Source: Methylovorus mays (GTDB taxonomy: Bacteria > Pseudomonadota > Gammaproteobacteria > Burkholderiales > Methylophilaceae). From it: a DNA stretch of 64,000 nt. A program made the translations under genes and the position numbers. The DNA is taken from positions 248,001 through 312,000 of the forward strand of contig NZ_JAJAVG010000008.1 of assembly GCF_020531915.1 (NCBI RefSeq), read 5' to 3'. The notes below the pieces were generated by a model, which saw only the letters and a program-made list of their open reading frames with translations, was not told the origin of the DNA and did no database searches. Shown piece by piece: positions 1 through 8,981 of the stretch (positions are counted from its first letter, which is position 1; the number at the start of each line of letters is the position of its first letter).

Positions 1-1
1 G

Positions 2-2185
2 CTCAAGCAAAACGGGGACAGCCTGAGCCAGGGCGCCAGGATACTGGCGAGTGATTTCGGCTTCCGGCAGGCGATTGCCAGCATGGATTACGAAACCATC
101 CTCTCCGCGCTCAGCAATCACCAATCCCGCATCGACGCCGATATTGCCATGTTCGAATCCGCGGCCACAGGCAACCTCACTATCTCGGGCAAGATATCCC
201 ATCTTGAAGCAAGCCCGATCGTCGACAAGCTGATTCAGGATAGCCAGCAGAACGGCTATGCGCAAAGCTTCGCCATTTTCAATCACCAGCCTTATCAGCT
301 GGTTGCCGTGCCGGTAAAAGCACCCCTGACCATAGGCTGGATTATCATGGGTTTCCAGATTGACGATACCCTGGCCCAGAATTTACACAAACTGAGCAAC
401 CTGGACGTCACCTTCATCAGTCGCTCCAATGGCAGCGGCTGGAGCTCCATGGCATCCACGCTCAGCATGTCCCTCACCGAAAAGCTGCTCGACAAAGCCT
501 CGACCAGCCGACTGACCGAACTCAGCATGGGCAATGCCGAGTACGGCACGCGCTATGTCTCCATCATGGAGCATGGAGACGAATCCCTGGTGGCTATCCT
601 GCAGCGCTCAATTGATGAAGCCACGGCGCCCTACCTGGCATTGCAGCGCAACCTGCTGCTGCTCACCATGCTGGGCGCACTGGTGTTCGCCTTTGTCATT
701 TTTTATGTTTCCCGACGCATCAGCCAGCCGATTACCGAGCTGGCCGATACCGCCAGAAAGCTGGAAGAGGGCAATTTTTCCATACGCCTCAGCAGCAGTC
801 GTGAAGATGAGCTTGGCAAGCTCAGCCGCGCCTTTGGCAGCATGGTAGATGCGATTGCCAGCCGCGAGCAAAGCATCACCCGTCTGGCTTACTGGGATGA
901 ACTGACCGGTTTGCCCAATCGCGCTTCGTTCCTGCGCGAGCTGGGGCTAGCGCTGCAACAGGCACAGGAGCAGCAAGAGCATCTGGCGGTGCTGGTGATG
1001 AACCTGAACCACTTCAAGCAGATCAACAAGGTACTTGGGCATACCGCGGCAGATGACTTGCTGAAAGGCGTGGCGCAGCGCCTGCAAAGCTCTATCCGTC
1101 AAGAGTCGGATCTGGTGGCGCGGCTGGGCGGGGATGAGTTTGCCCTGCTATTGCCGAGAACCAGCCTGGAAAACGCCATGCACGTCGCCAATATGCTGCT
1201 GCAAAAACTGGAAACCCCCATCAGCATCGCCGACCAGTCGGTCGATATCAGCATGGGCATTGGTGTAGCCAGTTATCCTGAACATGCCAGCTCGCAGGAA
1301 AAACTGCTGGGCAATGCCGAGATGGCCATGCATGTTGCCAAGGCCAAGCAGTCCGGCGCCGTGCTGTTTGATCCGGCATTTGATATCAGCAGCCAGGGCA
1401 ATTTATCGCTCGCCTCGGAATTACGGCAGGCCATTGCCATGAATGAGCTGGCGTTATATGTGCAACCCAAGATAGACCTGCAAAATGGCAAGGTCAGTGC
1501 GGTAGAAGCGCTGATCCGCTGGCGGCATCCGCAAAAAGGCCTGATGTTCCCCGATCAGTTCATTCCATTTGCCGAACAGTCTGGCCTGATTTCGCTTATC
1601 AGCCTTTGGGTGCTGGCCGAAGCGGTCAGGGTGGAAGTAGCGTGGCGCAAACTCGGTATTGACGCGCCGATTGCGGTGAATCTCTCAACCCGCGACCTGA
1701 TTGATCAGGATTTGCCGCACAAGATTCTGAGCTTGCATCAGGATGCGGGGCTGGTACTCGGGGGCATGACGCTGGAAATCACCGAAAGCAGCATGATGGA
1801 TGATCCACAACGTGCACAGCACACGCTGGAGCGCCTGGCGGACATGGGGCTGCAACTGTCGATTGACGATTTCGGCACCGGCTATTCATCGCTGGCCTAT
1901 CTCAAGCGCCTGCCGGTGAGTGAGCTGAAGATCGACAAATCGTTTGTGCTGAAAATGGAAGAAGACGAAAGCGATCGCAAGATAGTCCGCTCGACCATAG
2001 ACCTTGGCCATAACCTCAATCTCAAGGTGGTAGCGGAAGGGATTGAAAGTCGCGCCGCGTGGGATTTGCTAGCCAGCATGGGCTGCGACTTTGGTCAGGG
2101 ATATCACATCAGCAAGCCCATGCCGGCAGCGGACTTTCCGGCATGGTTGCAACGCTGGCAAGCGCAAGAGCTACAAACCGCCTGA
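2..2185 (+). CDS. GGDEF-EAL cyclic-di-GMP turnover protein with sensor and HAMP domains (5' end outside window)
   Basis: The reading frame is open from base 2, so the true N-terminus lies upstream of the window. Order: a periplasmic sensor region of Cache type, a transmembrane helix (about bases 632-712), a HAMP linker beginning SRRISQPI, a GGDEF domain (motif GGDEF at 1127-1141) and an EAL domain (EAL at 1505-1513, then LEITESS, DDFGTGYSS and VVAEGIES). Both catalytic motifs are intact, so synthesis and hydrolysis of c-di-GMP are both possible. The inhibitory I-site position before GGDEF reads QESD rather than RxxD, so product inhibition may be weak. It is followed after 41 bp by convergent pyrC. 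A tandem GGDEF-EAL family assignment is secure; the signal sensed is unknown. Confidence 0.93.
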   Translation, partial: LKQNGDSLSQGARILASDFGFRQAIASMDYETILSALSNHQSRIDADIAMFESAATGNLTISGKISHLEASPIVDKLIQDSQQNGYAQSFAIFNHQPYQLVAVPVKAPLTIGWIIMGFQIDDTLAQNLHKLSNLDVTFISRSNGSGWSSMASTLSMSLTEKLLDKASTSRLTELSMGNAEYGTRYVSIMEHGDESLVAILQRSIDEATAPYLALQRNLLLLTMLGALVFAFVIFYVSRRISQPITELADTARKLEEGNFSIRLSSSREDELGKLSRAFGSMVDAIASREQSITRLAYWDELTGLPNRASFLRELGLALQQAQEQQEHLAVLVMNLNHFKQINKVLGHTAADDLLKGVAQRLQSSIRQESDLVARLGGDEFALLLPRTSLENAMHVANMLLQKLETPISIADQSVDISMGIGVASYPEHASSQEKLLGNAEMAMHVAKAKQSGAVLFDPAFDISSQGNLSLASELRQAIAMNELALYVQPKIDLQNGKVSAVEALIRWRHPQKGLMFPDQFIPFAEQSGLISLISLWVLAEAVRVEVAWRKLGIDAPIAVNLSTRDLIDQDLPHKILSLHQDAGLVLGGMTLEITESSMMDDPQRAQHTLERLADMGLQLSIDDFGTGYSSLAYLKRLPVSELKIDKSFVLKMEEDESDRKIVRSTIDLGHNLNLKVVAEGIESRAAWDLLASMGCDFGQGYHISKPMPAADFPAWLQRWQAQELQTA

Positions 2186-2226
2186 TCCGGTCTGGGTTTG
2201 GTCGCCCTTGGTAGCTGTCAAGCTGG

Positions 2227-3261
2227 CTAAAGCAAACGCCAGCCTATGCTTTGCCCTGCACGTAACGGCACCAGTCGCTCCTGGCCCATGGGCAAGTCGT
2301 CTGGCACTTGCCAGCTTTCCTTAACCAGAGTCACCGTGTCGGTATTGCGCGGCAGGCCATAAAAATCTGCCCCATAAAAACTGGCAAATCCTTCCAGGCG
2401 ATTCAACGCCCCCGCCTCTTCAAAGGCTTCGGCATACAGCTCAATGCCCGCATGCGAGGTGTACATGCCCGCGCAGCCACAGGCAGACTCTTTGGCAGAT
2501 TGTGGATGCGGCGCACTATCTGTCCCCAGGAAAAACTTGGGCGAACCCGATGTTGCCGCCGCAACTAGCGCCAGCCGGTGCTCCTCGCGCTTGAGGACGG
2601 GCAGGCAATAATGATGTGGCCGCATGCCGCCGCTGAACATGGCATTGCGATTCATCAACAAATGGTGGGCGGTGATGGTGGCTGCGATATTGTCCGGCGA
2701 CTCCGCCACGAACTGCGCGGCTTCCCGTGTGGTGATGTGTTCAAACACCACCCGCAATGCAGGAAAGCGCTGCAGCAGCGGGCGCATATTGCGCTCGATG
2801 AACACCTTCTCGCGGTCAAACACATCCACATCGGCATCGGTCACCTCGGCGTGCACCAGCAGCGGCAGGCCCAGCTCCTGCATGGCTTCCAGCGCAGGCA
2901 CACAGTGGCCGAGGTTGGTCACGCCGGAGTCAGAATTGGTGGTCGCACCAGCGGGATACAGTTTGACGCCATGCACGATGCCACTGGCCTTGGCGAGGCG
3001 GATTTCTTCGGCGGAGGTTTTGTCGGTGAGATACAAGGTCATCAGGGGTTCAAAGCGATCCCCAGGTTGCAAGGCGGCCAGAATGCGCTGGCGATAGGCC
3101 TGTGCCAGCTCGGTGGTGGTCACCGGCGGGCGCAGGTTGGGCATGACGATGGCACGGCCAAAGCGACGCGCCGTGTCGGGCAAGACCGCCTGCAGGGCAG
3201 CGCCATCGCGCAAATGCAAATGCCAGTCGTCCGGGCGGGTAATGGTGAGGGAGGAGGTCAT
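2227..3261 (-). CDS. pyrC: Dihydroorotase
   Basis: 344 residues, the usual length of the short class II enzyme. It catalyses reversible cyclisation of carbamoyl-aspartate to dihydroorotate, the third step of pyrimidine synthesis, in the cytoplasm. The N-terminal metal-binding HLHLRDG motif is at about residues 14-20; a second histidine region (LLVHAEV) and the C-terminal TDSAPH motif with the catalytic Asp are present. The carboxylated Lys lies in the GVKLYPAG segment. It stands between the convergent GGDEF-EAL gene and rsmI, which is on the same strand with a 53-bp gap, so the two may share a transcript. Confidence 0.96.
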   Translation of the reverse strand: MTSSLTITRPDDWHLHLRDGAALQAVLPDTARRFGRAIVMPNLRPPVTTTELAQAYRQRILAALQPGDRFEPLMTLYLTDKTSAEEIRLAKASGIVHGVKLYPAGATTNSDSGVTNLGHCVPALEAMQELGLPLLVHAEVTDADVDVFDREKVFIERNMRPLLQRFPALRVVFEHITTREAAQFVAESPDNIAATITAHHLLMNRNAMFSGGMRPHHYCLPVLKREEHRLALVAAATSGSPKFFLGTDSAPHPQSAKESACGCAGMYTSHAGIELYAEAFEEAGALNRLEGFASFYGADFYGLPRNTDTVTLVKESWQVPDDLPMGQERLVPLRAGQSIGWRLL

Positions 3262-3314
3262 GTCAGGCTTCCACTATCTTTAAAATTCAACGAAATAATT
3301 CAACTTCATTTCAC

Positions 3315-4166
3315 TCAGGCTTGCGCGTCATTCAGCTGCAAGGCGAGTTGGTACAGGGCGTTCTTTTTGCCACCGGTAATATCCACTGCCAATTTTACCG
3401 CCTGTTTCAGCGGCAGATCGGCCAGCAGCAGGCGGAGTATGCGCTCAGCCTCGCGTGTATCGGCATCGTCTTCCGCAGGTGGGGCAGCTTCCACCAGCAG
3501 CACAAACTCCCCGCGCTGACGATTGGCATCGGCCAGCAGCCAGTCATGCGCTTCGCCGAGCGGGCAACGGTGAAAGCTTTCAAAGGTTTTGGTCAGCTCA
3601 CGGGCAATGGTGATGCGCCTGTGTGGGCCCAGCACGGCGGCCATGTCCTGCACGCTTTCCAGCACGCGATGCGGGGCTTCGTAAAACACCAGCGTGGTCG
3701 GCTCATGCTCCAGGGCTTGCAGCTGTTTTTTGCGCTGGCTGCCACTGGCGGGCAGGAACCCCACAAAACGGAATCCATTTTCGGTAATACCCGAGGCGGA
3801 TAAAGCGGCGATCACTGCGCTGGCGCCCGGCACGGGGACCACGGTGACACCAGCTTCGCGCAAAATATCCACCACCACGGCACCCGGGTCACTGATACCA
3901 GGCGTGCCGGCATCGGTAATCAGGGCGACGGATTGTCCGGCCTGCAAACGCTCCAGCAGGATTTCTGCCGAGCGATGCTCATTGTGCTCATGCACGGCCA
4001 GCAGCTTTTTCTGGATGGCATAGTGGGCGAGCAGGCCGCCACTATGCCGGGTATCTTCCGCTGCAATCAGGTCCACCGTTTTCAGGGTTTCCAATGCGCG
4101 CAAAGTAATGTCCTGCAAGTTTCCAATTGGCGTGGCTACAACATATAATGTGCCGATATGATTCAA
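3315..4166 (-). CDS. rsmI: 16S rRNA (cytidine-1402-2'-O)-methyltransferase RsmI
   Basis: 283 residues of the tetrapyrrole-methylase fold; methylates the ribose of C1402 in 16S rRNA using S-adenosylmethionine. Family signatures visible: TPIGNLQD near residue 13, AAEDTRHS, SDAGTPG-like ITDAGTPGISDPG, VPVPGASA and the C-terminal KKNALYQLAL. The start is TTG: an in-frame TAA lies two codons upstream, so no longer start is possible, and GAGTGAG gives a modest ribosome site. This start codon overlaps the start of divergent lpoA by 9 bp. The rsmI-lpoA-yraN-diaA-dolP order matches the E. coli yraL-yraP region. Confidence 0.95.
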   Translation of the reverse strand: MNHIGTLYVVATPIGNLQDITLRALETLKTVDLIAAEDTRHSGGLLAHYAIQKKLLAVHEHNEHRSAEILLERLQAGQSVALITDAGTPGISDPGAVVVDILREAGVTVVPVPGASAVIAALSASGITENGFRFVGFLPASGSQRKKQLQALEHEPTTLVFYEAPHRVLESVQDMAAVLGPHRRITIARELTKTFESFHRCPLGEAHDWLLADANRQRGEFVLLVEAAPPAEDDADTREAERILRLLLADLPLKQAVKLAVDITGGKKNALYQLALQLNDAQA

Positions 4167-5807
4167 CGCTTACTCACTCTGCTGTTCATGTGCTTGTGGC
4201 TGAATGCGGGCCCGGCAGCCGCCGATACCGTCGCTACTGGCTCTTCCCTCAAGAAAACGCCCGAGACGCAATTCAGTCTCGGCATGGGCTGCCTGAAAAA
4301 ACAGGATATCCCATGTGCGCAGCTGGCGCTGGCGGGCATTCCGGCCATGTCGCCGTATGCCAAGGTGTTGTCAGGCAACATCGCCGCCAGCCAGCAGGAT
4401 TACGATCAGGCCTTGCTGATGCTGCTTCCCTTGCAAGCGAACAAGTCGATATCCGCTGAGGCAAGCGCAAGTTTACACACAAGCTTGGCTCTCGCCTACG
4501 AAAACCAGGACGATCCCTTGCGTGCGCTGGAGCAATATGTTCAGGCGCAGTCAGGCCTGGCGGGCGATGCACTGCTCACAGCGCAGAAGCAGCTCTGGCA
4601 GTTTCTGAGCAAGACCAACAAGGTCGACCTGATTGCCATGCGCGGCAATATCACCGACACCACCCTGCAAGGCTGGATAGACCTGGCGCTTGCTGGGCAG
4701 GATGGCCTGAGCAAGGACGATGTCAGCCAATGGCGCAATGCCTATCCTGACCATGTTGCCATGGATGAACTTCTCGCGGGACTCACCGTCAGCAGCGCCG
4801 CCGCAGGCAACACAGGCACAACAGCAGCTTCAGCAAATACCGCTGCCTTGAGCGGTCAGATTGCCCTGATCCTGCCATTTTCTTCCGAAGCCTATTACCC
4901 GGCATCCGATGCTATCGAACGTGGTTTCGTGGCCGCACAGACCATTGCCAACAGCAATGCTGAGGTCAAGATTTACGCAACCACTGGTGGCCGTGATGAT
5001 TTCGCTGCCGTCTACCAGCAAGCGGTCAGCGAAGGCGCCAACTATATTGTCGGCCCGCTGACGAGAGATGAAGTGACCGCGCTGAGCGAACTGCCGGTGA
5101 GTTTGCCCACGGTGGCGCTCAACCAGAGTGACCTTGCCACCGCCAACCGCAACATTCATTTTTACGGGCTGGCTGTCGACAGTGAAGCCCAGCAGGTGGT
5201 GCGCATCGCCCGCGACCTTGGCATGCAGACCGTCACCATCGTCGGTACCGAAAGCAGCCTGTCCAACCGCATGATCAAGACCTTTGGGGATGCATGGATA
5301 GCCGATGGCGGCCAAGTTAGCCAGCAATTTGGCGTCAATGAAGACACCGATATGCAAGCAATGAAAACTGACATTCAGGCGCATCCCACCGACATGATCT
5401 TCCTTGCCACCACGGCTGATAATGCCCGCCAGATCCGTCCGGCACTCGATGCCGCCACGCCGACATTCGGTCTATCGCACATCTATGCCGGTGTGCTGGA
5501 CAATCCCGACGATGCCCCCCTGCTGGCCGTGCGCTTTGTCGATATGCCATGGCTGCTGAATCCGGACGCCTTTGCCGCTTACAAACCGGCCGCGCAGGAT
5601 TTGCCCAGCGGCGAAATGCAGCGCTGGTTTGCCCTGGGCGCGGACGCCTACAGCCTGCTACAAGCCGTGGTACAGCGTCCTGGCTCGCCCGCGACCATCA
5701 AGGGCCTGAGCGGCACCTTGCGTCTGAATGCAGATGGCAGTGTCAGCCGCGAGCTGGCAGTGGCCCGATTCAGCCGTAATGGCATCACCGTAGAGCGCCT
5801 GCCTTAA
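4158..5807 (+). CDS. lpoA: LpoA/LppC-family penicillin-binding-protein activator
   Basis: 549 residues, shorter than E. coli LpoA (678). N-terminal TPR-like helical region (roughly 35-200) followed, after a Thr/Ala-rich linker near 215-230, by a periplasmic-binding-protein-like domain starting GQIALILPF. In the family, the protein activates PBP1A from the outer membrane. The N-terminus has an ordinary signal peptide ending PAAADT. The only early Cys (residue 12, in LFMC) is inside the hydrophobic core and does not form a normal lipobox, so lipid anchoring is doubtful. It is the first gene of a rightward operon; yraN starts 5 bp after its stop. Its start overlaps that of divergent rsmI, so its promoter must lie inside rsmI. 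Confidence 0.88.
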   Translation: MIQRLLTLLFMCLWLNAGPAAADTVATGSSLKKTPETQFSLGMGCLKKQDIPCAQLALAGIPAMSPYAKVLSGNIAASQQDYDQALLMLLPLQANKSISAEASASLHTSLALAYENQDDPLRALEQYVQAQSGLAGDALLTAQKQLWQFLSKTNKVDLIAMRGNITDTTLQGWIDLALAGQDGLSKDDVSQWRNAYPDHVAMDELLAGLTVSSAAAGNTGTTAASANTAALSGQIALILPFSSEAYYPASDAIERGFVAAQTIANSNAEVKIYATTGGRDDFAAVYQQAVSEGANYIVGPLTRDEVTALSELPVSLPTVALNQSDLATANRNIHFYGLAVDSEAQQVVRIARDLGMQTVTIVGTESSLSNRMIKTFGDAWIADGGQVSQQFGVNEDTDMQAMKTDIQAHPTDMIFLATTADNARQIRPALDAATPTFGLSHIYAGVLDNPDDAPLLAVRFVDMPWLLNPDAFAAYKPAAQDLPSGEMQRWFALGADAYSLLQAVVQRPGSPATIKGLSGTLRLNADGSVSRELAVARFSRNGITVERLP

Positions 5808-5812
5808 TCCAC

Positions 5813-6148
5813 GTGAACACCCAGGGCACTGAAGCGGAAGAGCGCGCTGCCATCTATTTGCAACAGCAGGGTCTCAAACTGCTTGCACGCAATTACCGCT
5901 CGCGTTTTGGCGAAATAGACCTGATCATGCGCGATGGCGCGAGTCTGGTGTTTGTTGAAGTCAGGATGCGCAAAAGCGAACGCTTTGGAGGTGCTGCTGC
6001 CAGCATTACCCCCGCAAAGCGGCAAAAACTGGCACTCACGGCTGAGCAGTATTTGCAGCAACATGGCACCAGCGCTTGCCGCTTTGATGCCGTTCTGCTG
6101 GATCAGGCATACAACATCGTATGGATACGCAACGCTTTTGAAGCTTGA
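5813..6148 (+). CDS. yraN: YraN family (UPF0102) endonuclease-fold protein
   Basis: 111 residues, the standard length. The restriction-endonuclease-like core is visible: E near the N-terminus (GTEAEERAA), then GEIDLIMRDG and VFVEVRMRK, the D...ExR pattern of the fold. Start is GTG at 5813, 5 bp after the lpoA stop; no ATG is available in a suitable place. The biochemical role of the family is not settled; the fold suggests nucleic-acid cleavage or resolution. It is translationally close to lpoA and to diaA. Confidence 0.92.
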   Translation: MNTQGTEAEERAAIYLQQQGLKLLARNYRSRFGEIDLIMRDGASLVFVEVRMRKSERFGGAAASITPAKRQKLALTAEQYLQQHGTSACRFDAVLLDQAYNIVWIRNAFEA

Positions 6149-6165
6149 ATGAAAACCCACAAGTC

Positions 6166-6756
6166 ATGGACATCACAGAACGCATAGCCGGCCACTTTAC
6201 CGAAAGCGCCAATCTCAAACTGCAGCTGGGCGACCTGCTGGCGCGGCCGATTGTCGCGGCGGCCGAGATGATCGTGCAGGCCCAGCTCAACGAGAAAAAA
6301 GTGCTCGCCTGCGGCAACGGCGGTTCGGCGGCCAGCGCGCAATATTTCGCTTCGCGCATGCTGAACCAGTTTGAAATGGAACGCCCAGGCCTGGCGGCCG
6401 TGGCCCTCAGCGCAGACAATTCGACGCTGACCGCCATTGCCAACCATGGGCATTTTGACCAGATTTTTTCCAAGCAGGTGACAGCGCTCGGCCACACCGG
6501 CGATGTACTGCTCGCCATCAGCACCAGCGGCAACTCCCGCAATATCCTGCGCGCCATTGAGGCGGCCAAAGACCGCAACATGACTGTGATCGCCCTCAGC
6601 GGTGGCGATGGAGGGGAGCTGGTTGAACTTCTGACGGAGGAGGATATCCACATAGGCGTCCCGCACGACAATGCATCGCGCGTACAGGAAGCCTATATTC
6701 TGATATTGCATTGCTTATGCGATGCAATTGATTGCACTTTACTAGGAGTCAACTAA
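6166..6756 (+). CDS. diaA: SIS-domain protein, DiaA/GmhA family
   Basis: 196 residues from the ATG at 6166. A TTG at 6145 would add 7 residues and overlap yraN, but the ATG version starts MDITERIAGHFTES, which lines up with the DiaA N-terminus. A single SIS (sugar isomerase) domain shows the phosphosugar-binding CGNGGSAASAQ and LAISTSGNS loops. In E. coli DiaA binds DnaA and promotes replication initiation; the sister family GmhA isomerises sedoheptulose 7-phosphate. Synteny with lpoA-yraN and dolP favours DiaA, but sequence alone does not exclude phosphoheptose isomerase activity. Confidence 0.88.
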   Translation: MDITERIAGHFTESANLKLQLGDLLARPIVAAAEMIVQAQLNEKKVLACGNGGSAASAQYFASRMLNQFEMERPGLAAVALSADNSTLTAIANHGHFDQIFSKQVTALGHTGDVLLAISTSGNSRNILRAIEAAKDRNMTVIALSGGDGGELVELLTEEDIHIGVPHDNASRVQEAYILILHCLCDAIDCTLLGVN

Positions 6757-6758
6757 TC

Positions 6759-7328
6759 ATGCGTTTCATCACCAAAGCGTTTATCGCCACCGCCCTCGCC
6801 ACTCAACTGGCAGGCTGCTTCCCTGCGATTGTCGGCGGCGCCGCTGCCACGGGCGTCATGGCGGCAGACCGCCGTACCTCGGGCATTTACATTGAGGACG
6901 AAGGCATTGAGCTGAAAGCCTCACAACGTATCTCCTCTGAGCTGGGCGAAAACATTCATGCCAATGTCACCAGCTTCAACCGCAACGTGCTGATCACCGG
7001 CGAAGCATTCAATGCGGAAACCAAAGCCAAGGCCGAGTCGATTGTGAAAGAAGTGGAAAATGTCCGTAGCGTGACCAATGAACTAGTGGTGGCACCCAAG
7101 AGCTCGCTAAGCTCACGCAGCAGTGACACCTATATCACGTCCAAAGTCAAAAGCCGTCTGGTGACCGAAAACCGCTTCCCGGCCAATTACGTCAAAGTGG
7201 TGACTGAGAAATCCACCGTATTCCTGATGGGCCTGGTCACCAAACAGGAAGCCGCCGATGCTGTGGATATCGCCAGCGGCACCTCGGGTGTGGAAAAAGT
7301 GGTCAAAGTTTTTGAATACATGGACTAA
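6759..7328 (+). CDS. dolP: BON-domain outer-membrane lipoprotein DolP (YraP)
   Basis: 189 residues starting at the ATG at 6759, which has AGGAG 10 bp upstream. Lipoprotein signal with lipobox LAGC at residues 17-20. Two consecutive BON domains follow: the first begins in the SQRISSEL segment and ends VTNELVV, the second begins TYITSKVKSRL and ends VEKVVKVFEY. Family members bind anionic phospholipid at the inner face of the outer membrane and support envelope integrity. Last gene of the lpoA operon, 3 bp after diaA. Confidence 0.93.
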   Translation: MRFITKAFIATALATQLAGCFPAIVGGAAATGVMAADRRTSGIYIEDEGIELKASQRISSELGENIHANVTSFNRNVLITGEAFNAETKAKAESIVKEVENVRSVTNELVVAPKSSLSSRSSDTYITSKVKSRLVTENRFPANYVKVVTEKSTVFLMGLVTKQEAADAVDIASGTSGVEKVVKVFEYMD

Positions 7329-7378
7329 GAGCGCACTGCTATAATCCAGATATTATTGAAATTTTCGGCAAAACGACC

Positions 7379-7675
7379 ATGAGCTTACCTGACGAAATCA
7401 TCATTGAAGGCCTGACCCGCGCAGGCAAACCTTTTCGCCCCAGCGACTGGGTGGACCGTATGTGCAGCACCTACGCCACCTTCGGGCCGGATCGCAAGCT
7501 GCGCTACTCACCTTACCTCAAGCCACGCGTCGTCAATGGCGTGCGTTGCCTGGCGGTGGATCTCAAGCTCAAGGTGGTAAATCCGGAAGGCTATACCCAG
7601 CTCATGCACTTTGCTGAAGAGAACCAGCTCAATGTTCTGGATTCCGCCGGCAACAGCATTCCAACGCCAAACTAA
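7379..7675 (+). CDS. DUF3579-type small conserved protein
   Basis: 98 residues, no signal peptide and no membrane segment. I recognise the pattern DEIIIEGLT...GKPFRPSDWVDR...RYSPYL as the DUF3579 family found in betaproteobacteria; its function is not known. It follows dolP by 50 bp and is closed by a strong terminator, so it may be the last gene of that transcript or have its own promoter in the AT-rich gap (gctataatcc at about 7339-7348 resembles a -10 element). Confidence 0.8.
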   Translation: MSLPDEIIIEGLTRAGKPFRPSDWVDRMCSTYATFGPDRKLRYSPYLKPRVVNGVRCLAVDLKLKVVNPEGYTQLMHFAEENQLNVLDSAGNSIPTPN

Positions 7676-7696
7676 GCGGTAATCTCCATAAAAAAA

Positions 7697-7733
7697 AACG
7701 CCACGTCGCAGCCTGCTGCACGTGGCGTTTTTT
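7697..7733. terminator. Bidirectional intrinsic terminator
   Basis: Perfect 10-bp stem AACGCCACGT / ACGTGGCGTT with a 13-nt loop, flanked by A-runs on the left and T-runs on the right. It separates the convergent DUF3579 gene and the TlpA-like gene and can serve both strands. Confidence 0.92.
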
Positions 7734-7771
7734 ATGGGTGTTTTTCCCGGGCGCCGTCCGGCCCCTGAAGA

Positions 7772-8230
7772 TTATTTTCCGGAAACCACGCTTTCGATAA
7801 AGGCGCGTGTCACCAGACCACGCTTTACCTTCACCAACTGTCCCTGCGGGTTATAAAAATAAGTGGTGGGCAACACGGTATTGGGGCCAATCTGGGCGGC
7901 AACCTCCGCGTCGCCCAGCACTATCGGGTAAGACATCAGCATGTCATCCGCAAAATGGGCCACTTCGGCGGGGCTCTTGTATTCCCAGGCCACACCGATC
8001 ACGGCCAGATCCCGCTTATGCCGCTGATCATGCAGATTCACCAGATCAGGCACCTCTTCCAGACATGGCGGGCACCAGGTAGCCCAGTAATTCACCAGTA
8101 CCCATTTCCCCTTGTAATCCGACAATTGTTGCAACTTGCCAGAAGTATCGCGCAGCTTGAACCCGTCTTCCGCCATGCCGATGCCACTCAGCATGAGCAA
8201 CATCAAGGCGAGCAGAAGGCGGACATACAT
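7772..8230 (-). CDS. TlpA/ResA-like periplasmic thioredoxin
   Basis: 152 residues. N-terminal signal peptide (MYVRLLLALMLLMLSGIGMA), then a thioredoxin fold with the active site WCPPC at about residues 51-55 and the cis-proline in LPTTYF. This is the TlpA/ResA-type pattern: a membrane-exported thiol-disulfide reductase, commonly used for cytochrome c maturation or for reducing periplasmic disulfides. It lies 2 bp after the YqhA-family gene on the same strand and is evidently co-transcribed with it. Partner protein unknown. Confidence 0.9.
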   Translation of the reverse strand: MYVRLLLALMLLMLSGIGMAEDGFKLRDTSGKLQQLSDYKGKWVLVNYWATWCPPCLEEVPDLVNLHDQRHKRDLAVIGVAWEYKSPAEVAHFADDMLMSYPIVLGDAEVAAQIGPNTVLPTTYFYNPQGQLVKVKRGLVTRAFIESVVSGK

Positions 8231-8232
8231 GG

Positions 8233-8853
8233 TCAGGATTTCTCTGTGGTATGAGGCTGATGCCCGGGACTGTGTTGAATAGGGTGATGCTCACCCAGGT
8301 GAGGCTCCGCATGCTGCGCTGGGGCGGGATGATGCTCGCCGCGGTGCATCAGGAACAAGGCAAGCCCGATGAGGGCAATGCTGCCGCCAAAGGTGAGGAG
8401 ATCCTGCGGGCCCGTCATTTTCATCTTGAGCGCATGTTCAAACAGCGAAACAATCATGATCATGACGATCACCTTGGCCAGACGATTCTTGAGATCATCC
8501 AGATCGTGGATTACCAGCACACGGCTGGATGCCTTGCTGCCCTGAGCCGCATCAATGTCGCTGATGAAGAGCTCATAAAGACCCAGCGAGAAAATCAGCA
8601 TGATGGTAGCGAGCAGATAGCCATCCACCACTTCCACCACGTGCGAGACGGTATCATCGTGCAGGGTTTTGCGTATTTCATTGGTCAGGTCAGGATCGGC
8701 GTAATGCGCGACATGCTTGATCAGGAAAAATACATCGACCGTGGCAATGTAGAAAATGGCAAAGCCTGCGAGCAGGCTGGCAACGACCGCCAGCATCACC
8801 ACAAAACGACTCTTCCATAAGATGCCCTCAAACACCTGTTCCAACCATTTCAT
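8233..8853 (-). CDS. YqhA family (UPF0114) membrane protein with His-rich tail
   Basis: 206 residues. Three or four hydrophobic helices: about 16-40, 80-100, 122-140 and 152-166. The central LIFSLGLYELFISDID segment is characteristic of the YqhA/UPF0114 family, whose function is unknown. The cytoplasmic or periplasmic C-terminal ~37 residues contain about ten histidines (EHHPAPAQHAEPHLGEHH and onward), an unusual addition suggesting metal binding. Upstream gene of a two-gene operon with the TlpA-like thioredoxin. Confidence 0.87.
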   Translation of the reverse strand: MKWLEQVFEGILWKSRFVVMLAVVASLLAGFAIFYIATVDVFFLIKHVAHYADPDLTNEIRKTLHDDTVSHVVEVVDGYLLATIMLIFSLGLYELFISDIDAAQGSKASSRVLVIHDLDDLKNRLAKVIVMIMIVSLFEHALKMKMTGPQDLLTFGGSIALIGLALFLMHRGEHHPAPAQHAEPHLGEHHPIQHSPGHQPHTTEKS

Positions 8854-8981
8854 TGCTGATATTCCTCTGTGATTCCTTGTTGCGGGCTATTCTAACTCAT
8901 CACTGACAGAGCTTGCCGGGTTCATCGTGACAAAAGGCACCATAGGTCTTAACATGGGTTTACATACTCATGGAAGGCAAT

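Noticed and set aside
2578-3519. Plus-strand open frame of about 313 codons opposite pyrC
   Set aside because: Product is His/Gly/Gln-rich and matches nothing; pyrC on the other strand is complete.
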